The notes under the pieces were generated by a model. That model saw only the letters and a list, made by a program, of their open reading frames with translations, searched no databases and was not told the origin of the DNA. This document shows, one piece after another, positions 58,028 to 64,000 of a stretch of 64,000 bases of DNA. The number at the start of each line of letters is the position of its first letter. The first letter of the stretch is position 1. Both the position numbers and the translations under genes were made by a program. The stretch spans positions 1-64,000 of the forward strand of contig CANJLK010000011.1 in assembly GCA_947475465.1 (NCBI GenBank), in the 5' to 3' direction. Source of the DNA: Caulobacteraceae bacterium (GTDB lineage: Bacteria; Pseudomonadota; Alphaproteobacteria; Caulobacterales; Caulobacteraceae).

Positions 58028-59743
58028 ATGGCCGGGGGACGTGTTCACTTCGAGATCTTCGTGCGGAAGTATCCGGATTCCGACTGGAAGCTGGAGAGCG
58101 CCACCGAGGTCCGGACGATCGCGCTCGATGCCGCCCACGAAGTCATCAACAAGGGCCTGGCCGCCGCCGCCCGGGTGACCCGCGAGACCCAGGACGAGGA
58201 CAGCGGCGAGTTCGCCTCGCTCACCATCCTGACGCTGGGCGTCCCGGAGAAGCGCCGCAAGGTGCGCGTCGCCGAAAGCACCGAGCCGCTCTGCGTCACC
58301 CCGCAGGACCTCTACACGGTCCACGCCCGCGACCGGATCGGCAAGCTGTTCGAGAGCTGGCTGGAGCGCCAGGGCGCCACACCCTTCGAGCTGCTGCACC
58401 GGCCCGACCTCGTGGAGAAGCTCGAGGCCAGCGCCGTCGAGATCACCCACGCCATCCAGAAGGTCGCCGTGCCCGAGGCCCACGCCCGCGGGACCGATAT
58501 CCCGGTGATGGTCCGCTCTTTCCGCAGCCTCGCCGACCGCGCCATCGAGCGGCTGATGCGCGACGCACGAAAGAAGGCCCTGCCGCAGGTCACGCCCGAG
58601 ACGGTGGGGCGGGTCGCCGCGTCGCTGCTCCAGGAGGCGGAGGGCGCCTATCTGCTGAGTTGCGGCGTGGCCGGCTACCTGGCCAAGGGCAAGAGCTGGG
58701 GCGAGAAGGTCGGGCTGCTGCTCGACCTGGCCGAGGCCGCACCGCCGCCCGGGGCGGCCCGGGCCATGACCCTGGGCGTCCTGGCCCAGCCCCTGGCGGA
58801 GATCGTCGGCTCCAAGCGCGGCCTGGACGAAATCCTGGGCGGCGGCCTGGACCTGGGCGCGAGCCTGGCGGCCATGAGCCGTCTGGCGGCCGCCGAGGTG
58901 ATCGACAAGCTGGTGGAGATCGAGAACTCCGTCGCCAAGATCATGCCCAACCTGTCGCCGCGCGCCCAGCGCCTGGCGCTGTGGCTGGGGACGGAGGATT
59001 TCACCGGCGCGCGGGCCACCATCGGCCAGCGCATCCTGCGCGAGCTCTCCGGCCCGAGACGTCTGCGGCCCACCGATCCCTCCGGCGAGATCGATGTGAT
59101 CCGCGGCCTGGCGATGGCGCTCACCGCCGCCTCGGGCAAGCTCCTGCCCATCGACAACGTCCAGGCGGCGTTCTCCGCCCGCACCCGCATGCTGGTGACC
59201 CGCGACTTCGTGGAGAGCTACCTGGGCCAGGGCCGCACCGCCCACAACGAAGCCGAGGCCCTGATCTGGCTCACCGAGAACATCATCGGCGGGGGCAACA
59301 AGCGCGAGGCCGGGCGCTGGCTGCAAAGCCTCGTCTGGAGCCTGAAGTTCGAGCGCGAGTACCGCGACAGCTCGGGCCCCGTCGCCCAGGCCCGGCTGTT
59401 CGAGCTGGCCAAGCTGCAGCGGGCGGTCAGCCGCTGCGGGCTCGTGGAGGAGGATTTCCGGCCGATCCAGACCAAGCTCGGCGAGATCGGCGGCCTGATC
59501 GACACCGACAACGGCGTGATCGCCCAGACCCTGCGCGCGCACGCGCCGGCGCTCACCCGCCTGACCCTGCTTCTCAAGCTGGCGAGCGGTGAGCAGGGTC
59601 CGCTGGGTCCGGTGGCCGACAAGGCCCGCACGGAGGCCCTGAAGCTCGCCCGCCACGACTCCACGCGCTCCGAACTGGCCACCGCCCCCGACCGGGTCGA
59701 CGCCATACGCGACCTGCTTCAGCACGCGGCGCTGGCGGCTTAA
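58028..59743 (+). CDS. Large orphan protein divergent from chvI, unknown function
   Basis: A 571-residue soluble protein with no signal peptide or membrane segment. It begins MAGGRVHFEIFVRKYPDSDW and continues with long helical stretches; blocks such as ALLQEAEGAYLLSCG cannot be tied to a family. The N-terminal 70 residues look like a small alpha/beta module (KLESATEVRTIALDAAHEVI), while the rest (about 130-570) appears all-helical, including LGTEDFTGARATIGQRILRE and WLTENIIGGGNKREAGRWLQ. Codon use is normal for the window. It shares a 150-base divergent region with chvI and may be co-regulated. I do not recognise it. Confidence 0.75.
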   Translation: MAGGRVHFEIFVRKYPDSDWKLESATEVRTIALDAAHEVINKGLAAAARVTRETQDEDSGEFASLTILTLGVPEKRRKVRVAESTEPLCVTPQDLYTVHARDRIGKLFESWLERQGATPFELLHRPDLVEKLEASAVEITHAIQKVAVPEAHARGTDIPVMVRSFRSLADRAIERLMRDARKKALPQVTPETVGRVAASLLQEAEGAYLLSCGVAGYLAKGKSWGEKVGLLLDLAEAAPPPGAARAMTLGVLAQPLAEIVGSKRGLDEILGGGLDLGASLAAMSRLAAAEVIDKLVEIENSVAKIMPNLSPRAQRLALWLGTEDFTGARATIGQRILRELSGPRRLRPTDPSGEIDVIRGLAMALTAASGKLLPIDNVQAAFSARTRMLVTRDFVESYLGQGRTAHNEAEALIWLTENIIGGGNKREAGRWLQSLVWSLKFEREYRDSSGPVAQARLFELAKLQRAVSRCGLVEEDFRPIQTKLGEIGGLIDTDNGVIAQTLRAHAPALTRLTLLLKLASGEQGPLGPVADKARTEALKLARHDSTRSELATAPDRVDAIRDLLQHAALAA

Positions 59744-59865
59744 TTCCCTTCCCGTCCTGGGAAGGGACAGGCCGCGCAGCAACCAGGGCGGGGAGGTCGC
59801 GATCCTGCTCTGCGTCAGAGCTTAGCCCTGACAACCCCCACCCGTCCAAGACTTTGCCTCGTCCA

Positions 59866-59886
59866 CCCTCCCCATGAAGGGGAGGG
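59866..59886. terminator. Hairpin between convergent genes
   Basis: CCCTCCCC pairs with GGGGAGGG over a 5-base loop, immediately before the stop of the minus-strand pseC gene. The 146-base gap 59744-59889 also holds a second, weaker hairpin (TTCCC ... GGGAA near 59752-59766). No long T-tract. It is probably a repeat-type element that separates the two transcripts. Confidence 0.45.
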
Positions 59887-59889
59887 AAA

Positions 59890-61053
59890 TCAGACCCCCA
59901 CCACCGCCCGCAGCGCGCCAACCACCCGCACCACATCGTCGTCCGACATGCCCGGATAGAGCGGCAGGGAAAGGCAGCGGTCGTACCAGGCCTGGGCGCC
60001 CGGCAGGTCGAGGTCGCCGTAGCGCTGGCGGTAATAGGGCTGGCGGTGGACCGGGATGTAGTGGACCTGGCTGCCGACCCCTCGGGCCTTCAGGCCGTCC
60101 ACCACCTGGCGGCGCGTCACGCCGGCGGCCTCGAAGTCGATCAGCACGCACATCAGGTGCAGGACCGGGTCACTCCAGGGCGGCTGGGCGGCGACGCTGA
60201 CCACGGGGCCCAGCGGCGCCAGCGCCTGGCCGTAGGCGGCGGCCAGCGCGCGGCGGCGGGCGGCGAAGCGGTCGAGCTTGGCCAACTGGGAGAGGCCCAG
60301 CGCGCAGAGCAGGTCGGGCAGGCGGTAGTTGAAGCCGGGCTCGGCCATCTCGTACCACCAGGGATCGGCGCCCTGCGGCCGCATCATCCCGTGGCTGCGC
60401 ATCAGGCGCAGGCGCTCGGCCAGCGCCGGGTCGTTGGTGGTCACCATGCCGCCCTCGCCGGTGGCGATGGTCTTGACCGGGTGGAAGGAGAAGGTGGCCA
60501 TGGCGGAGTGCCGCGCGTCGCCCACCCGCTCGGCGACATTGCCGAAGGTCATGGCCGTACCCAGGGCATGGGGCGCATCCTCCACCATCACCGCGCCCGC
60601 CGTGGCGGCCAGGGCCTCAAGGCCCGGCAGGTCGCAGGCGTCGCCGCGCAGGTGGACCGGCAGGACGGCGCGCAATCGCCGGTCACCGACCCGCGTCAGG
60701 GCCTCGCCGAGGGTGTCCGGCGTCATGAGCCCGCTCATGGGATCGACGTCGGCGAAGACCACCTCGCCGCCCACGTAGCGGGCGCAGTTAGCGGTGGCCA
60801 GGAAGGTGATCGAGGGGACGATGACCGCTTCGCCAGGCTGGACCTTCAGCGCCAGCATAGCCAGGTGGAGGGCGGCGGTGCCGTTGGCGCAGGCCACCGC
60901 GTGGGCGGCGCCAACCTTCTCCGCGAAAGCGTGTTCGAAGGCGTCGACGGTCGGCCCGGTGGTCAGGAAATCGGCGCGCAGGGCCTCGGCGACCGCAGCG
61001 ATGTCGTCATCCTCGATGGTCTGGCGGCCATAGGGGAGGATCGGCGGGGACAC
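59890..61053 (-). CDS. pseC: UDP-4-amino-4,6-dideoxy-N-acetylaltrosamine transaminase PseC
   Basis: A 387-residue PLP enzyme of the DegT/DnrJ/EryC1 fold, second step of pseudaminic acid synthesis (FlmB in Caulobacter). Seen: PYGRQTIEDDDIAAVAEAL, ANGTAALHLAMLAL, VEDAPHALG and the PLP lysine K194 in FSFHPVKTIATGEGG. The start is GTG 61053, one base after the pseB stop. Pseudaminic-type sugars decorate flagellin in Caulobacter. Confidence 0.93.
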   Translation of the reverse strand: MSPPILPYGRQTIEDDDIAAVAEALRADFLTTGPTVDAFEHAFAEKVGAAHAVACANGTAALHLAMLALKVQPGEAVIVPSITFLATANCARYVGGEVVFADVDPMSGLMTPDTLGEALTRVGDRRLRAVLPVHLRGDACDLPGLEALAATAGAVMVEDAPHALGTAMTFGNVAERVGDARHSAMATFSFHPVKTIATGEGGMVTTNDPALAERLRLMRSHGMMRPQGADPWWYEMAEPGFNYRLPDLLCALGLSQLAKLDRFAARRRALAAAYGQALAPLGPVVSVAAQPPWSDPVLHLMCVLIDFEAAGVTRRQVVDGLKARGVGSQVHYIPVHRQPYYRQRYGDLDLPGAQAWYDRCLSLPLYPGMSDDDVVRVVGALRAVVGV

Positions 61054-61054
61054 C

Positions 61055-62200
<1,146 letters not shown>

Positions 62201-62202
62201 CT

Positions 62203-62613
62203 ATGACCCGCCGCCTTTTCCTTGGACGCCTTGCCCTGGCCGCCGCCTGCGCCAGCCTGCCGGCGGCCGCAGCCTGGGCCGGCGAGGAAAAGAAGAAGAA
62301 GTCCGGCGGCGAGAGCTACCTGCCCCTCGCGGCCATTACCGGCTCAACCAACAAGCCAGGCGGACGGCGCGGCGTGCTGACGGTGGAGTGCGGCCTGGAC
62401 GTGCCCGACCCGGTGCTGCGGGCCCGCGCCGACGCCTCGCTGCCCAGGCTGCGGGCGGCCTATGTCCAGACGGTGATCGCCTATGCCGCCGGACTGCCGG
62501 TCGGCGCCCAACCCGACGTCGACTTCCTGGCCAGGTCGCTGCAGAAACAGACCGACACCGTGCTCGGCCGCACGGGCGCCAAGCTGCTCATGGGCGCCAT
62601 CCTGGTCGGCTGA
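62203..62613 (+). CDS. Tat-signal exported protein, FliL-like C-terminus
   Basis: A 136-residue protein with a twin-arginine-type signal (TRRLFLGRLALAAACAS), a Lys-rich segment (EEKKKKSGG), then a domain with VLTVECGLDVPDPVLRARAD and SLPRLRAAYVQTVIAYAAGL, whose helix pattern recalls the FliL periplasmic domain. Divergent from pseB (98 bases between starts). The flagellar link is weak inference; otherwise unknown. Confidence 0.65.
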   Translation: MTRRLFLGRLALAAACASLPAAAAWAGEEKKKKSGGESYLPLAAITGSTNKPGGRRGVLTVECGLDVPDPVLRARADASLPRLRAAYVQTVIAYAAGLPVGAQPDVDFLARSLQKQTDTVLGRTGAKLLMGAILVG

Positions 62614-62619
62614 GCCGGC

Positions 62620-63396
62620 TCACATCGCCGAGATGCCGCCGTCGAGGCGCAGTTCCGCGCCGGTCATGAACTTGCTCTCGTCGCTGGCCAGGTAGAGGCA
62701 GGCGTTGGCGATGTCCTCGGGCTCGCCGATGTGGCCCATCGGCACCTGGCGGCCCAGCTTCTTCTCCGCCTCCTCCTTGCCGAACCGCTGGCGCAGCGGG
62801 TCCAGGATCGGGGTGTCGATGAAGGTCGGATGGATCGAGTTGGAGCGGATGTTCAGCCCCTGCTTGGCGCAGTGCAGGCCGATCCCCTTCGAAAGAAGCC
62901 AGACCGCCGCCTTGGAGGCGTTGTAGGCCGGCGTGTTGTGGCCGGCGATCACGCCGGCGATCGAGGAGATATTGACGATAGATCCCGGCTGGTTCTGCCG
63001 CAGGTACTTCAGCGCGTGCTTGGTCCCCAGGAACACCGAGTCGACGTTCACGCTCATCACCAGCTTCCAGTCGTCCAGGCTCAGACTCTCGATGTCGCCG
63101 CCCCGGCTGATTCCGGCGTTGTTCACCAGCACCGAGATGCCACCCATGGCGGCGTCGGCCGCCTCCAGGGCGAAGGTCCACTGATCTTCCTTGGTCACAT
63201 CCAGGGGAAAGGCGAAGGCCGTGCCGGCGCCGTTGGCGGTGTCGATCTCCGCCGCCACGGCCCTGGCGCCCTCGACATTGATGTCCGCCAGCGCGACCTT
63301 CGCCCCTTCGGCGGCGAGCTTGCGCGCCATGGCCGCGCCCAATCCCTGGGCGGCGCCCGTGATGAAGGCCTTCTTGCCCGCGACCCGTCCTGACAT
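62620..63396 (-). CDS. Short-chain dehydrogenase/reductase
   Basis: A 258-residue classical SDR. Cofactor motif ITGAAQGLGAAMA near 12-24, NNAGIS, catalytic Ser in NISSIAG, and YNASKAA (Tyr-x-x-x-Lys). The DDLEE-like D in LADINVE suggests NAD preference. Similar to 3-hydroxysteroid or cyclopentanol dehydrogenases. ATG 63396 is chosen; an ATG at 63417 adds seven residues. Downstream of the pterin dehydratase gene on the same strand. Confidence 0.9.
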   Translation of the reverse strand: MSGRVAGKKAFITGAAQGLGAAMARKLAAEGAKVALADINVEGARAVAAEIDTANGAGTAFAFPLDVTKEDQWTFALEAADAAMGGISVLVNNAGISRGGDIESLSLDDWKLVMSVNVDSVFLGTKHALKYLRQNQPGSIVNISSIAGVIAGHNTPAYNASKAAVWLLSKGIGLHCAKQGLNIRSNSIHPTFIDTPILDPLRQRFGKEEAEKKLGRQVPMGHIGEPEDIANACLYLASDESKFMTGAELRLDGGISAM

Positions 63397-63455
63397 GGCG
63401 ATGACTCCCTTGAACATGTTGTACGCCGGCCCGCGCGCTAGGGGCCGGCGGTCGT

Positions 63456-63761
63456 TTATTGTCCGCCGAGGCCCTTGGCCGCTTCGTCCATGAAGGCCGC
63501 CAGGGTCACGTCCAGCGCCGTGACGCCATCCGCGTCGTGGGTCGCCAGCGTCACCTCCACCCGGTTGTAGACATTGAACCACTCGGGGTGATGATCGAGC
63601 TTGTCGGCCATCAGGGCCACGCGGGTCATGAAGCCGAAAGCCGCGTTGAAGTCCTTGAACCGGAACGTCCGCTGGATCGCGTCGCGGTCGCCGGGCAAGG
63701 CCGACCAGCTCGGGAGGGACTTGATCGCCGCCTGCGCGCCGATCTTCGCCGGCCGGCTCAA
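63456..63761 (-). CDS. phhB: 4a-hydroxytetrahydrobiopterin dehydratase
   Basis: A 101-residue pterin-4a-carbinolamine dehydratase. The diagnostic motif is [20 protein letters not shown], then [13 protein letters not shown]. The start is TTG 63761, overlapping the stop of the HAD gene (TTGA). It would recycle the cofactor of an aromatic amino-acid hydroxylase, but none is present here; in bacteria without one its role is unclear. Confidence 0.9.
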   Translation of the reverse strand: MSRPAKIGAQAAIKSLPSWSALPGDRDAIQRTFRFKDFNAAFGFMTRVALMADKLDHHPEWFNVYNRVEVTLATHDADGVTALDVTLAAFMDEAAKGLGGQ

Positions 63762-64000
63762 GACAGGGCCTCGGCGACGAAATCGAGGCCGGTCGCGGCC
63801 GACAGCGCCGCCAGGGTCTGATCCACATCGACCACCTTGATCGCCCTCATGCCAAGCGCCGCGGCCGGCTTGCAGTTGATGCCCAGGTCGTCGAGGTAGA
63901 CGCAGTTTTCCGGCGCCACGCCCAGCAGGTCGCACATCATCAGGTAGATTCTCGGGTCAGGCTTGCGCAGCCCCGCCTTGGAACTCTCGATCACTGCGTC
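63758..64000 (-). CDS. HAD-family hydrolase, 5' part beyond window
   Basis: The C-terminal 80 residues of a HAD-IA hydrolase: [20 protein letters not shown] (motif III Lys region), then [20 protein letters not shown] (motif IV, DD). This spacing is typical of phosphatases related to the N-terminal domain of epoxide hydrolase and acyl-CoA-dehydrogenase-associated HADs. The start lies beyond position 64000. Its stop overlaps the phhB start. Confidence 0.85.
   Translation of the reverse strand, partial: DAVIESSKAGLRKPDPRIYLMMCDLLGVAPENCVYLDDLGINCKPAAALGMRAIKVVDVDQTLAALSAATGLDFVAEALS

Noticed and set aside
57989-59782. A 597-codon minus-strand frame opposite the chvI-divergent orphan
   Set aside because: Composition is typical of a shadow (Gln/Leu/Gly/Arg-rich) and it has no start signal; the plus-strand frame has better codon bias.

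Overview
The window looks like a chromosomal segment of an alphaproteobacterium of the order Caulobacterales, most likely a Phenylobacterium- or Caulobacter-like organism. The reasons are very high G+C with strong G/C bias at third codon positions, two proteins ending in the PEPxxWA-CTERM sorting signal, a Caulobacter-type lipoprotein, the alphaproteobacterial chvI-chvG-hprK-EIIA-HPr cluster, an acnA/ccm gene block, and pseB/pseC sugar genes. The genus is an inference; no rRNA is present. I see no transposase, integrase, prophage or CRISPR array, so this is core genome rather than a mobile region.

Layout. 1-10 kb: start of sucC, a three-domain polysaccharide enzyme (GH18-like, NodB deacetylase and GT2 synthase on one chain), a membrane LytTR regulator, an acetyltransferase, two neighbouring LprI-like genes (one split by a frameshift), mdh and a HIT protein. 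10-17 kb: a CitE-like lyase, DUF2237, thpR, a Bax-inhibitor-1 membrane protein, DUF2794, a candidate structured small RNA with a C-rich loop, DUF1223 and acnA. 17-21 kb: ccmABCDG for haem export and cytochrome c maturation, interrupted by a Met/His-rich Spy-like periplasmic protein. 21-26 kb: a MarR regulator and the dapF-mtaB-ftsY-yciB operon. 26-33 kb: a prolyl oligopeptidase, a His-rich YqjI-like PadR regulator with a palindromic operator, and the peroxide-defence unit ahpC-ahpF-oxyR. 33-45 kb: murI, a TetR unit with tandem operators, ogt, an rsmB-type methyltransferase, sdhAF4, pyrF, marC, kup, a PEPxxWA-CTERM protein and argG. 45-54 kb: small membrane proteins, a lipoprotein, a second PEPxxWA-CTERM protein, a flavin-dependent oxidoreductase, tRNA-Gly(GCC), a Pro-tRNA editing deacylase, a CnoX-type thioredoxin, a Lon-substrate-domain protein and a glycosyltransferase. 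54-60 kb: the nitrogen-PTS/ChvIG regulatory cluster and a divergent large protein of unknown function. 60-64 kb: pseC-pseB, a Tat-signal protein, an SDR, a pterin dehydratase and a partial HAD hydrolase.

How the genes work together. Three TCA-cycle enzymes (SucC, Mdh, AcnA) and a succinate dehydrogenase assembly factor lie among cytochrome c maturation genes. Redox and stress defence is represented by OxyR/AhpCF, CnoX, Ogt and MarR/TetR/PadR repressors. Envelope functions are spread over the polysaccharide enzyme, MurI, DapF, YciB, ChvIG and the Pse genes. Many neighbouring genes overlap by 4 bases (ATGA, GTGA or TTGA), suggesting translational coupling. Five convergent gene pairs also share a 4-base stop-codon overlap, so the layout is very compact.

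The most interesting unexplained items are the candidate C-rich-loop RNA near 13.5 kb, the three-domain polysaccharide enzyme, the tandem TetR operators at 33.73 kb, the Spy-like insertion in the ccm operon, and the 571-residue orphan divergent from chvI. All calls come from reading the sequence; none was checked by a database search.
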